Source: Leptospira venezuelensis (lineage in GTDB: Bacteria > Spirochaetota > Leptospiria > Leptospirales > Leptospiraceae). From it: a DNA stretch of 64,000 nucleotides. The DNA lies in NCBI RefSeq assembly GCF_002150035.1, contig NZ_NETS01000010.1:1-64000 (forward strand), written 5' to 3'. This document shows positions 37,601-45,346 of the stretch, piece after piece (the stretch's first letter is position 1; each line of letters opens with the position of its first letter). Below the pieces are notes generated by a model, which was not told where the DNA came from, made no database searches, and saw nothing but the letters and a program-made list of their open reading frames with translations. The translations under genes and the position numbers were made by a program.

Positions 37601-39011
37601 CGACATTTCCGTACTTTATCTCCAATCCAGAGCATTCGATTCTTTTTAAAGCATTTCGCAAAGTAATCCCTGGAGCTAAATTTGTGGAAACAGAAGTAGT
37701 ATTACACAAATCTGCGTCATCTACTGCAGCATCAAACGCTGCCACTCTATACATTTCCCTAAAGCCTGGTCCAAAAATTTTTACCAATGCAGTTCTTGCT
37801 TTGGAATTCTCCTCAACGATCTTTAAGTTATCTCCTGTAAAATTCAAAAGAGAAGAGCGATAATTCGAATCAGGAACATGCGTCATATCATAATCTACAA
37901 TGAAAATTTTAGGGGTATAGCCGGATGCAATCGCCCTTTCGACCTCAGCTGTATTTAACTGATTCAACTCGATTACGTACGGTCCAAACTTAGTCCCACC
38001 ATACACAGACACTTCGAAAGGACTAAAATCAGAATTCAAAAGTCTGAAACTTTGAATTGGGATAAGATCTCCTTCTCCTGTTTCAAACATTAAGGAACAA
38101 AGGATGTTCTTAATTTTTACCGGCATGTTTACCGTTTGGTTTTCAATATATAAAGCGGCTCTAACATAACCTGCGTTCGGATTAATCTTAGAAGTTGAAT
38201 TAACCTTAGCAGCCTTATCTCTACGATATTTCATAGCTTTATCGCTGGAGGAATTCGCTTTCACACTCCAAGCTTCTCTGTCTAAATTATTAACAAATGG
38301 TTTATCAGCCCACTTTGTTAATGTCTTCGTAGTTGATGCAGTAACTCCCCAGTTTTTAGATGAGCTAGTTCCATAGTTAGCCCCTGTTCCTTGCCATTTC
38401 GCACCATAACTCTCAGAGGACGAACCTGCAAAATTTAATGATATAGAATCCGAGTAGGTATCTTGGAACTGAACAGTCTTTAAGTTCAATTCGTTCTGAT
38501 GGATTTTTTCTGATCCTTCATTTCGTGTGGAGGCAAAATCTTGGGATCCGATTTCGCTTATAATTTCGTCGGAGTCTTGACTTGAACTTATTTCGATTGC
38601 TATCTTCATCGTCACTGGAGGAGCAATGATGGTATCAATCATTGGATAATCGGCGACCCAAACGTTAGTTGTTGTTTCATTTGCGTTTTGAATCCCATCT
38701 CCATCAAAATCGTTCAGGATATTTGTTCCGGTAGGATCTATCGCTCCGCCTAAAGCTTTTACATTAACCTTAGTTCCCGGAGGAAGACTGAAAAGATTAT
38801 CTACTGGGATAACTGGAAGTACCGGACTACCAGGCTGCCCTCCTTTATCTATAATAAGGGGAACTTTTTCGATCGTTAACCAAGTTGCCTTAGAGAGATC
38901 CACATCTCGATTCCCTCCAAAACCCCAGTCGCTCAAACAGCTTGCAAAGAAAAATACAACAGAAGTTATAATAACTTTTCTAACAGTAATCTTAACGATC
39001 AAATCGAACAT
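34659..39011 (-). CDS. Large lipoprotein with protective-antigen-like pore region, copy 1
   Basis: 1450 residues; the signal ends FFFASC (Cys24). Residues 101-112 form DFDGDGIQNANE, followed by VADYPMI. A loop of alternating polar and apolar residues at about 180-245 (SISLNFAGSSSESYG, NWGVTASTTKTLTKW) corresponds in position to the membrane-inserting hairpin of binary-toxin B subunits. Then come YVRAALYIENQTVNMPV (282-298), ALVKIFGPGFREMYRVAAFDA (about 408-428) and PGITLRNALKRI. No furin-type basic cleavage site is seen. The C-terminal third has propeller-like repeats (FTLVVWKKDGDIWGRFYK) and ends LQYGLNNFFVSPLIERDY, as in copy 2. The start has GGAGG eight bases upstream and is the first gene of the cluster. 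Proposed role: oligomeric pore or adaptor for the Rhs protein (inference). Confidence 0.7.
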   Translation of the reverse strand: MFDLIVKITVRKVIITSVVFFFASCLSDWGFGGNRDVDLSKATWLTIEKVPLIIDKGGQPGSPVLPVIPVDNLFSLPPGTKVNVKALGGAIDPTGTNILNDFDGDGIQNANETTTNVWVADYPMIDTIIAPPVTMKIAIEISSSQDSDEIISEIGSQDFASTRNEGSEKIHQNELNLKTVQFQDTYSDSISLNFAGSSSESYGAKWQGTGANYGTSSSKNWGVTASTTKTLTKWADKPFVNNLDREAWSVKANSSSDKAMKYRRDKAAKVNSTSKINPNAGYVRAALYIENQTVNMPVKIKNILCSLMFETGEGDLIPIQSFRLLNSDFSPFEVSVYGGTKFGPYVIELNQLNTAEVERAIASGYTPKIFIVDYDMTHVPDSNYRSSLLNFTGDNLKIVEENSKARTALVKIFGPGFREMYRVAAFDAAVDDADLCNTTSVSTNLAPGITLRNALKRIECSGLEIKYGNVAVDMQEVAPKLSASRIFASSILSIGGIKNTVPCAPGDLEYTGSDGVKRKACIQKPISEWTEDEKNNAGFWVVFSKGKYYNFTEYVLFGSNKETAIFDPESPRPASVLKGIDSTIWAGDTIEIVYISMRDYGAKLRDFGTNPLVTNLPFKVNTAWDLTSIGAHTYYPNTNSVYLGAVGFGEQIELTIKLDKTQYLNPSFGTPTPGGTTLQYFTEFSYNKIISPLLFERTEMADFEISMGFGAQRTDWMHIEKDLGTSDPYKLQSCGVTFSHATQTLKLCVKLPTQHDVLDVETSVVELYIRPALNNAYRRTIWPLHYSKVGKMRGTLADAIVGTNNSLTIRVLKPYGLIEKNDILLIGNNPQTFTIVNFDPVPDTDGGITIQLDQPVTFSVDKTTTVITQSSLTQSDVKITQDTGFIAKWNQEATAAFQPLAFTTPQFLPFRSNSSVSCASEAKHPLGCLGFYPDFNAINWLGNYNQGVALWSSWADGGNFEGFLSNGLFGLSTSNSLVYRLEPGGADYPVGEHIGSNPLSNPQTVTYADFTLVVWKKDGDIWGRFYKTSTQQPLAAQFDMNSASMNIAGKFVVKANETGTAILVWENGNDIFVNFWNMSNQTKIGADSKVVTRPYDVNGLFIDAAIGTNRAVVVYNQNYVTQSIEYVGIWTKHDAVARIYDATTGNPVTATFIYASREDVFGRGKMVISASATGNYALLSSYATFDAYGIVYNQAYNLSTAAYIGSQTTVNDVGGYTDSIRSVAYTVGGTPYGMTFWRTNSGFLNGIGVNLTTGGSVKPAFRVDPNTVTNSWNMSANQNFGLVLYSTISDNAMRMKALSLSDGQMAYNTSLVLNSNSSATGRNAGSAILNGKNVLSTWEHVEGAKSTIRGRVAILDPAAAVDDNKFFLRGSGEFFLSTLNQGPQTGAVVSTLQDSNYAMAFWLSQDALQPRIRGFNINLLNPGTLQYGLNNFFVSPLIERDYSIISRIKF

Positions 39012-39627
39012 CGAACGAACCTCCAGCCCCTATCACTTAAAGGACCAAATTCAAAATACAAAATAGGCCGGACAAATTTTTCGACTTGAGTCGACTTTTT
39101 TGACTGAGTTCAAATTTTTACTCACAGTTTTGTCAGATTCATCTATGAATCGAAACACAACTTGCGTACCTGAGTGGACTTCTGAAAAAAGTTCCATTTT
39201 TTGTCTAATTTTTTGTGGCTAACTTAAAAAAAATTTCAGAAAAGCTTATAAAACAGGCAGTTATAATGATGAAATCGAGTTAACGGAAAAATTTTGGGAA
39301 CTTTTTTGTACCAAATGGGATAATGCGCTGCGATGAATATATATCCCCTAACGGATATATTCAATTATCATAATATATCATATTTCTTTAAGAAAATTTC
39401 ACAAAAAAGAGAGTATTTTAAATTTCCATAATGTAAAAATTCAAAATTTAAGAAATTAATTATTTCCAAAACAGCATCTTCGAGCATAGATAGTTTGAAA
39501 AACAAAGCATATATCAATCCTACTTTTCTTGATCTAATCCTGCAGGTTCTTGGATGACTCGGACATGAGCAGAATAGATACTATTAAAAAGCTTGTACTA
39601 AAAAGCCTTTTCCTATAATCTTTCCCA
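39012..39627. promoter_or_regulatory. Long AT-rich upstream region of the toxin-like cluster, with inverted repeats
   Basis: 616 bases without a gene, divergent between the cluster and coaE. TCGACT-TG-AGTCGA at 39081-39094 is a perfect 14-bp palindrome 70 bases before the first toxin-cluster start and could be an operator. ATATATCC-CCTAAC-GGATATAT near 39341-39360 is a second inverted repeat. The stretch 39195-39480 is extremely AT-rich, which would favour binding of a nucleoid-type silencer. No single promoter can be assigned with confidence. Confidence 0.45.
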
Positions 39628-40254
39628 ATGACGCGTTCTTCTCTTAGAACTGACGGGGCTTTTCTTGTCGGGATCACTGGGATGATCGGCGGAGGTAAAT
39701 CCACTGCGACTCGGATCTTAGAAGAGTTGGGCGGAGTCAGGATTAGCGCTGATGAGATAGCCCGCAAATACACGGATCCAAACAGTCCGATCTCTAAGGA
39801 ATTAATAGATTCCTTGGGCACTGAAATTTTAGATGAGTCCGGTCAGATAGATCGCAAAAGGATCGCAAAGTTAGTATTCGGTAATCCCGAAAAACTAAAG
39901 ATCCTAAACTCTTTGACCCATCCAAGGATACGTAAGGAGTTTTTGGAAGTCCTGGGCAGTTTAGAAAAAGGCAGCTTGGTTTTGTGGGAAGTCCCACTTC
40001 TATTCGAAACGGACTCTTATACACTTTGTGATGCAACTGTCTGTGTGATCTCAGATCCCGAAGTTTCCATACAAAGGACAGTAAAAAGGGACGGGATTAG
40101 TAGAGAAGAAGCGGAAGCCAGGGCTAAAAGCCAGCTTTCGCTTCAGGAAAAAGCGAAGAAGGCCGACTATTCTATTAAGAACACAGGGGATTTGTTGGAC
40201 CTTCGTAAAGAATGCGAATTTTTGTACGCTGAGTTAAAAGGAAGAATGAAATGA
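39628..40254 (+). CDS. coaE: Dephospho-CoA kinase
   Basis: 208 residues; catalyses the last step of coenzyme A synthesis, phosphorylating the 3'-hydroxyl of dephospho-CoA. The P-loop GMIGGGKST (18-26) is followed by the family blocks ISADEIARKY, LVFGNPEKLKILNSLTHPRI and VLWEVPLLFETD, and a lid region (SIQRTVKRDGISREEAEAR). No clear ribosome site precedes the ATG. The stop codon overlaps the start of the next gene (ATGA), so the two are translationally coupled. Confidence 0.97.
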   Translation: MTRSSLRTDGAFLVGITGMIGGGKSTATRILEELGGVRISADEIARKYTDPNSPISKELIDSLGTEILDESGQIDRKRIAKLVFGNPEKLKILNSLTHPRIRKEFLEVLGSLEKGSLVLWEVPLLFETDSYTLCDATVCVISDPEVSIQRTVKRDGISREEAEARAKSQLSLQEKAKKADYSIKNTGDLLDLRKECEFLYAELKGRMK

Positions 40255-40916
40255 AGGAAAAAGTTTTCTACGTCATCAATCTGGATAATAAAAGGATCTC
40301 CCTACTCTCTCTATTTTTAGTAGGTCTTCTTTTTTCATTCTTCTTCTTAGGGGTTTCTGTAGGTAGAAAAAGAGGCCAAGTGCAAGACGACCTGGCTCTG
40401 AACTCCAACAGAGATAATATAGAATCCTTATCTTCCTCTACTGTGAACCAAGCAATGGAAGAATCTTCTGTTTCTTCTAATATTAAAAAGGAAGAAGAAG
40501 TTAAATTTAAAAATCTTCCTCCTGGTGCAGAAGTTGTGGATTTAAGATCCGAAGTTTCTCCCGCAAAAAAAGAAGAACCATCTAAGATAGAAGTAGAAGC
40601 TCCATCTTCTTCTCATCCTGAAAAAAAATTAGTTCGGAAAGAAAAGGAATCCAAAAAATCAGTCCACACTTCGACTCGTAAGGTGGCTGTCCATAAGGCT
40701 GATAACGATTTTTTTGTTCAAGTAGCGGCTTTCAAGACCAAAGAGAAGGCAGATGAACTCAAGTCGTCTTTAGGTGGGAAGTCCTATGTGAAAAAAACCA
40801 AAAATGGTTATTTTACTGTCCGTATGGGAAATTTTCCGTCCAAAGAAGACGCTGAGAAATCCATGAAGAAACTTCCGGGCAATTTAAAAGAAAACGCTTT
40901 GGTCTCTAAGGAATAA
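40251..40916 (+). CDS. SPOR-domain membrane protein
   Basis: 221 residues: a short cytoplasmic N-terminus, one transmembrane helix (LLSLFLVGLLFSFFFLGVSVG, about 18-38), a long charged linker rich in Ser, Lys and Glu, and a C-terminal SPOR domain (FFVQVAAFKTKEKADELKSSLGG, YFTVRMGNFPSKEDAEKSMKKL). SPOR domains bind denuded glycan strands at the septum, so it probably acts in cell division or wall turnover, like FtsN-type or DamX-type proteins. Its start overlaps the end of coaE by four bases. Confidence 0.9.
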   Translation: MKEKVFYVINLDNKRISLLSLFLVGLLFSFFFLGVSVGRKRGQVQDDLALNSNRDNIESLSSSTVNQAMEESSVSSNIKKEEEVKFKNLPPGAEVVDLRSEVSPAKKEEPSKIEVEAPSSSHPEKKLVRKEKESKKSVHTSTRKVAVHKADNDFFVQVAAFKTKEKADELKSSLGGKSYVKKTKNGYFTVRMGNFPSKEDAEKSMKKLPGNLKENALVSKE

Positions 40917-41004
40917 CTTTTTTTTAAATATTCAGTCGGCCGATCTTTCATATTTTTTCAATTGACCTAGTAACCGTGAAACCTCAAGTTCGTTGTTAAC
41001 AGAA

Positions 41005-41655
41005 ATGGATCTGAAAGAACTCGAACCAGTTCGTCTTGCCGTTGTCAGATCCACAATCGAAAGATTGCGTCACACGTATTCGGATCTTTTAACTTCGATT
41101 AAGGGATACGATGGGATTCCCTCCTTTTTCGAAAACAATCTCTATGCTCCCAGCAACAAAGAAGAAAGAGACAATGCACTCGAAAGTTTGTATGAAAAAT
41201 TGAAAACTGTCGCTGGCAAGTCTATGACAGACAATATCCATCAGATTATTCAACTAAATAGACTCACTGACTCTTTGGATTTTGATACCGCAAGAGTGGT
41301 GATCGAAAATAATCTCATGGAAAACGGTGGGATCCCTCAAGAAAATCTTTACGCGGCATTAGGCGCAACCGGCAGATTCGAAGATAGAAGAGCTCAGATC
41401 AGCATGGTTGGCGATACTCTAAAGTTCTTCTTCTCTCTTTCCAAACTTCCTATGGTTAAACTTATCATGGCGCCTATCAAAGTTGCAGCATCCATGGTAG
41501 GAGCTACTTCTCTAGTTGATACTATGGAAGCAGGTTATAATCTATCTTCAAAGATCAAAGATTTGCAGCCTTTCATTGATTCATTTATAGATAGAGAAAA
41601 CCGACTTTTAGGCAAACTGATTAACGGCGACAAACACGAGCCGATCCAATTTTAA
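41005..41655 (+). CDS. Conserved hypothetical, FFLEELY-motif-like protein
   Basis: About 216 residues, largely helical and soluble. The segment RLRHTYSDLL followed by FFENNLYAPSNKEERDNALESLYEKL resembles a proteobacterial family known by its FFLEELY motif, preceded by a TYxDLL block. The role of that family is unknown. A C-terminal hydrophobic patch (FFFSLSKLPMVKLIMAPIKVAASMVG) may contact the membrane. TTG at 40993 could add four residues; the ATG is preferred, though neither has a strong ribosome site. It sits between the SPOR protein and a membrane protein gene on the same strand. Confidence 0.7.
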   Translation: MDLKELEPVRLAVVRSTIERLRHTYSDLLTSIKGYDGIPSFFENNLYAPSNKEERDNALESLYEKLKTVAGKSMTDNIHQIIQLNRLTDSLDFDTARVVIENNLMENGGIPQENLYAALGATGRFEDRRAQISMVGDTLKFFFSLSKLPMVKLIMAPIKVAASMVGATSLVDTMEAGYNLSSKIKDLQPFIDSFIDRENRLLGKLINGDKHEPIQF

Positions 41656-41751
41656 TTTTTCCAAAGAGTTCCTTTTCGGATTCCCTCTTGCCTTTTTTCA
41701 GATTTCCTAGATCCTTTGCTCCGGCCGGATCTTTGGCCTTGGGGCAAATTC

Positions 41752-42441
41752 ATGTTTATAGGACATTATAGCGTTTCTTTCGCTTCTAAAAAAGCGGAAC
41801 CGAAAACTCCTCTTTGGGCGAGTTTTGTAGGAGTTCAGTTCGTAGACATTCTGTTTATGATCTTTATTTTATTCGGGATCGAAGGTATTCGATTCGTTCC
41901 TGGTTTTACTGAAGTAAATAATTTCGATCTTTATTATATGCCAATCACTCACAGCTTAGTGGGTGGAATCGGCTGGTCGATCTTATGTTTTCTAATCTTC
42001 AAATTTGTATTTTTAAGATCCAAACCATATTCAGATTCCTTAAAGAATAAAATTTCTGGACTCATCGGCTTAACCGTTCTTTCTCATTATTTTTTAGATC
42101 TTCCTATGCATACGAAAGATCTACCTATTCTATTTGATTCAGGTCCCAAGATCGGTTTCGGCCTTTGGCATAATAGAACTCTTTCAATCGCAACCGAAGT
42201 AACTCTTACTTTGATCGGGCTGATCTTATACTTCAGGGCGACCAAGCCTGGTCCAACATTCGGCGGAAAATATGGAATGCAAATTTTTGGTGGAATACTT
42301 TTGGTCTTAGCGATTGCCACTCCATTCTTCCCTCCTCCACTTACCATTCCTGAATTTTCTATCCAGGCTATTGTAGGTTATATCCTTCTTGCTTGGGTAG
42401 CCGGCTGGTTGGACGGCAAAAGATTGCCAGCAGAGTCTTGA
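41752..42441 (+). CDS. Multi-spanning membrane protein, YdjM/DUF457-like
   Basis: About 229 residues with seven or so hydrophobic segments. The N-terminus MFIGHYSVSFASKK, the histidines in PITHSLVGG and SHYFLDLPMHTKDLP, and the LDFxxH-like pattern recall membrane proteins of the COG1988 group, annotated as metal-dependent hydrolases on the basis of conserved His/Asp. No activity is established for close relatives. The ATG at 41752 is preferred over an upstream TTG because GGGG lies nine bases ahead and the family starts M(F)IGH. Followed after 25 bases by a CPBP protease gene. Confidence 0.75.
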   Translation: MFIGHYSVSFASKKAEPKTPLWASFVGVQFVDILFMIFILFGIEGIRFVPGFTEVNNFDLYYMPITHSLVGGIGWSILCFLIFKFVFLRSKPYSDSLKNKISGLIGLTVLSHYFLDLPMHTKDLPILFDSGPKIGFGLWHNRTLSIATEVTLTLIGLILYFRATKPGPTFGGKYGMQIFGGILLVLAIATPFFPPPLTIPEFSIQAIVGYILLAWVAGWLDGKRLPAES

Positions 42442-42466
42442 AATCTTACTAGGTACTTTTTAATTC

Positions 42467-43285
42467 GTGCAAAATAAAAATTATCCATTCTTAGGGGCGC
42501 TCGGGCTTTGTTTCTTAGTTCTAATTGCAGGTTTCGGAATAGGGATCGTGTTTGCGATCCTTCAATCGGTTACAAAATTGGATTTAGATCCGAAAGTTAT
42601 CACAGCAATAGGAAACTCAGCCTCATTCGGATTAGCAATCTGGGTCGGACTTAAAATTTCTAAAAAAGAATATTCTGAAGTTCTGCGCCTCAATCCATTG
42701 AGGCCTCTTGAAACAATTAGTTTTGCGATCACTGCGATTGGCTTTTCTTTTCTTCTTTCCGAAGTTGATAATTTGTTTTCGATGTTAGTTCCTAAGCCGG
42801 ACTTCATTATAAACTTATTCCAAGGATTATTCGATGGAGAGAATATATTCCTATCAGCGATCTTACTTTCTGTTGTAGCTCCACTCACAGAAGAACTCAT
42901 GTTTAGAGGAGTGATATTAGATAGATTCTTAAAACATTATTCGGTTATATCTTCTTTCCTACTTTCTTCATTGTTATTCGGGCTGATCCATCTGAATCCT
43001 TGGCAATTTATCGGATCCAGCATACTAGGCATCTATATGGCTTGGGTAGTTTATAAAACGGATTCGATCTGGAATTCGATTATAATTCATGCAGTGTTTA
43101 ACGGAATCCCGCTTATTGTTTTAAATGGGCTCAAACTTGAGATCCCAGGTTTTTCAGCGCCGATTGCAGGTAAAATTCAAGTCCTACAACCTCTCTGGCT
43201 AGACCTTTTGGGTTTACTGATTACTTGTTTTGGATTATCTTTTACTTTCTTTTTGTTCAGAAGAAGGAACGAAAAAACTGCATAA
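42467..43285 (+). CDS. CPBP-family intramembrane glutamic endopeptidase
   Basis: 272 residues with about eight hydrophobic helices. The active-site motifs of the CPBP (Abi/Rce1-like) family are present: EELMFRGVILDRF near 142-154, FGLIHLNPW with the second-site histidine, and NSIIIHAVFNG with His and Asn. Such proteases cleave near or within membranes; roles range from prenyl-protein processing to bacteriocin self-protection, and the substrate here is unknown. GTG is the start. Confidence 0.9.
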   Translation: MQNKNYPFLGALGLCFLVLIAGFGIGIVFAILQSVTKLDLDPKVITAIGNSASFGLAIWVGLKISKKEYSEVLRLNPLRPLETISFAITAIGFSFLLSEVDNLFSMLVPKPDFIINLFQGLFDGENIFLSAILLSVVAPLTEELMFRGVILDRFLKHYSVISSFLLSSLLFGLIHLNPWQFIGSSILGIYMAWVVYKTDSIWNSIIIHAVFNGIPLIVLNGLKLEIPGFSAPIAGKIQVLQPLWLDLLGLLITCFGLSFTFFLFRRRNEKTA

Positions 43286-43363
43286 GCTAACAATCCGAAG
43301 GTCCTTTTTTCTATTCGGGTCAGAGCTGTGTAGTTTTTTCATTTTTAGAAGTCGAACAATATT

Positions 43364-43381
43364 GGCCGAAACCTTTCGGCC
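43364..43381 (+). promoter_or_regulatory. Hairpin ahead of the chemoreceptor gene
   Basis: GGCCGAA-ACCT-TTCGGCC, a perfect seven-base stem 50 bases before the chemoreceptor start. No T-tract follows, so it is more likely an mRNA leader structure or operator than a terminator. Confidence 0.4.
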
Positions 43382-43431
43382 ATTCGTATATTCGGGTCAC
43401 TCCGTTAGAATTAGAAAAAGGCAAAATAACA

Positions 43432-45003
43432 ATGGTGGCAAACTCCGTCCAAACTACAAATTTTTCAGAAAAAGGGGCGATCAGCATCAACAGAATCCGA
43501 ATCGGATTTTCCATAGTGATGCTTTTTGTGAATGTTCTGGCTTTATTCTCTCAAGGTTCCAGTTCCCAAACTAGCACATTCATTAACTTTTTAATAGAGC
43601 TCACCATTTTTGGTTATGGTGTAGCGCAGATCTTTTTACTCAAAAAAGGAAAGCTTAAGAGTTCTTTTGTAACTCTCTGCGTGTTCTTGGATATTTTAAT
43701 GTATTCTCTCATCTTCATCACAGTAACGGTTTTTGCTGCAAATGCAGAGGCGATGGTAGGAACATTAAAGATGCCATTCTTCATCATGTTATACTTTTTC
43801 GTGATGATCTATTCCGGACTTCTTCTTTCCCCAAAAACTACTTTGATGGTTGGATATCTGGCCTTGATCGGAACATTCTCCATGGATTACTTCGCATGGT
43901 TGAATGGAGTTGAGTTCAAATACAATACTGATAAGTCCACTGAGATCTCCGTATTTTTTGAGATCATCCGATTTGTATTTTTCGTTTTAGGAATTCATAT
44001 CTTAACTTCCGTAGTGAAATTTTTAGTTTCAGTTTCTGATGTGGCAATTAAATCCACTGTTGAGGCAGAAGCAAAAAGTGAAGAAGCTGAGAAGGCCAAG
44101 GATAGAATTACTAGCGAAGCTTCTACTCTGAACAAAAATACTTCTGAGATGAAAACCGAAATGGATACTCTGAACTCTGAGATCCAAAGCCAGGTTTCCA
44201 GTATGGAACAAATCAGCGCTTCTTTGGAAGAATTAGCTGCATCCACAGACAGTGCCGCGAAATTTGTAAAAGCTCAGTTCGGAAAGATAGAAGAATTAAA
44301 CAAAGAAAGTGATACTTTAAATTCTATCCTAAAAGATGTTCGTATCTCAACCGACTCATTATCTAAAACGACGGAAGAATCCAAAGGTTATAGTAAAGAT
44401 GTTTCCGGAGCAATGGAAGTATTGGGAAATAATTTCGGAGAAGTAAGTAAATCCTTCCAAAAGGTCCAAGATGTAAACGATATCATGAGAGAGATCGCGG
44501 ACAGAACTAATTTACTGGCACTAAACGCTTCCATCGAGGCAGCAAGAGCTGGAGAACATGGAAAAGGATTCGCAGTAGTTGCCCAAGAAGTAGCAAAACT
44601 CGCAGATAGCGCCTCCGAAAACGCAGCTACAATTTCTAAAATTATCGGAGAAGCAGCAAAACTGATCACAAACGGAAACACTGCAGCAGAAGAAACAAAA
44701 AGAAAAGTTTCCGTCCAAGAATCTGGATTTACTTCAGTGGTGGAGAACCTAAACCAATTGAGATCCAGAGTTGAGAACCAAGGAAAAATCCATGAGTCCT
44801 TCTTAAAATCTTTCCGAGAACTATTTGATCTATCCAGACAAATCGAGTCAATCGCGAGCGAACAGAAAAACGGAACCAAAGAAGTGGTCCAGGCTCTTTC
44901 TTCCATCGAACAGTCTTCGAATATTATCTCCGAAGGTTCGAATAGAATGAGAGCCAGCTTAGAAGAACTTTCAGAACAGTCCAAGAGATTGGTAGTTCAG
45001 TAA
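43432..45003 (+). CDS. Methyl-accepting chemotaxis protein, multi-spanning membrane type
   Basis: 523 residues. Six hydrophobic segments fill residues about 20-205 (INRIRIGFSIVMLFVNVLALF, FFIMLYFFVMIYSGLLL, FEIIRFVFFVLGIHIL). A coiled-coil signalling region follows, with the CheA/CheW-binding tip NLLALNASIEAARAGEHGKG. There is no HAMP and no large periplasmic domain, so sensing is probably within or at the membrane. Same architecture as the receptor at 2949-4523 but clearly divergent in sequence. Confidence 0.93.
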   Translation: MVANSVQTTNFSEKGAISINRIRIGFSIVMLFVNVLALFSQGSSSQTSTFINFLIELTIFGYGVAQIFLLKKGKLKSSFVTLCVFLDILMYSLIFITVTVFAANAEAMVGTLKMPFFIMLYFFVMIYSGLLLSPKTTLMVGYLALIGTFSMDYFAWLNGVEFKYNTDKSTEISVFFEIIRFVFFVLGIHILTSVVKFLVSVSDVAIKSTVEAEAKSEEAEKAKDRITSEASTLNKNTSEMKTEMDTLNSEIQSQVSSMEQISASLEELAASTDSAAKFVKAQFGKIEELNKESDTLNSILKDVRISTDSLSKTTEESKGYSKDVSGAMEVLGNNFGEVSKSFQKVQDVNDIMREIADRTNLLALNASIEAARAGEHGKGFAVVAQEVAKLADSASENAATISKIIGEAAKLITNGNTAAEETKRKVSVQESGFTSVVENLNQLRSRVENQGKIHESFLKSFRELFDLSRQIESIASEQKNGTKEVVQALSSIEQSSNIISEGSNRMRASLEELSEQSKRLVVQ

Positions 45004-45083
45004 GGTCTTATCGGGAGGTTTTTAGAAGCTCAATATTCTTGACTTCCCGGCATTGGTTGAAAAACTGACTTTCGTAACCCGTC

Positions 45084-45165
<82 letters not shown>

Positions 45166-45269
45166 AAAACTTTCCTCTTTAAAACAATCAAACATTCCAA
45201 TAAAGTAAGCCCAAGAAACTCAAACGGCGAGTCCTTTCCTACTCCGTATATTTTCCATTTTTATATCTT

Positions 45270-45284
45270 CTTGCAATATGCAAG
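45270..45284. promoter_or_regulatory. Probable HxlR operator (autoregulatory)
   Basis: CTTGC-AATAT-GCAAG, a perfect inverted repeat with a 5-base spacer, 62 bases before the HxlR start. The same half-sites and spacer occur upstream of the SDR gene at 46650-46666. Confidence 0.7.
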
Positions 45285-45346
45285 TGGTAGATCAATCCAT
45301 AGTCCTTAAAATAATTTGTATAAAGCGAGTTGTTGAGGAGAAGTGT

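Noticed and set aside
39081..39094. TCGACTTGAGTCGA plus T-run as a plus-strand terminator
   Set aside because: No plus-strand gene lies upstream and the stem would be only five pairs; kept as a possible operator instead.
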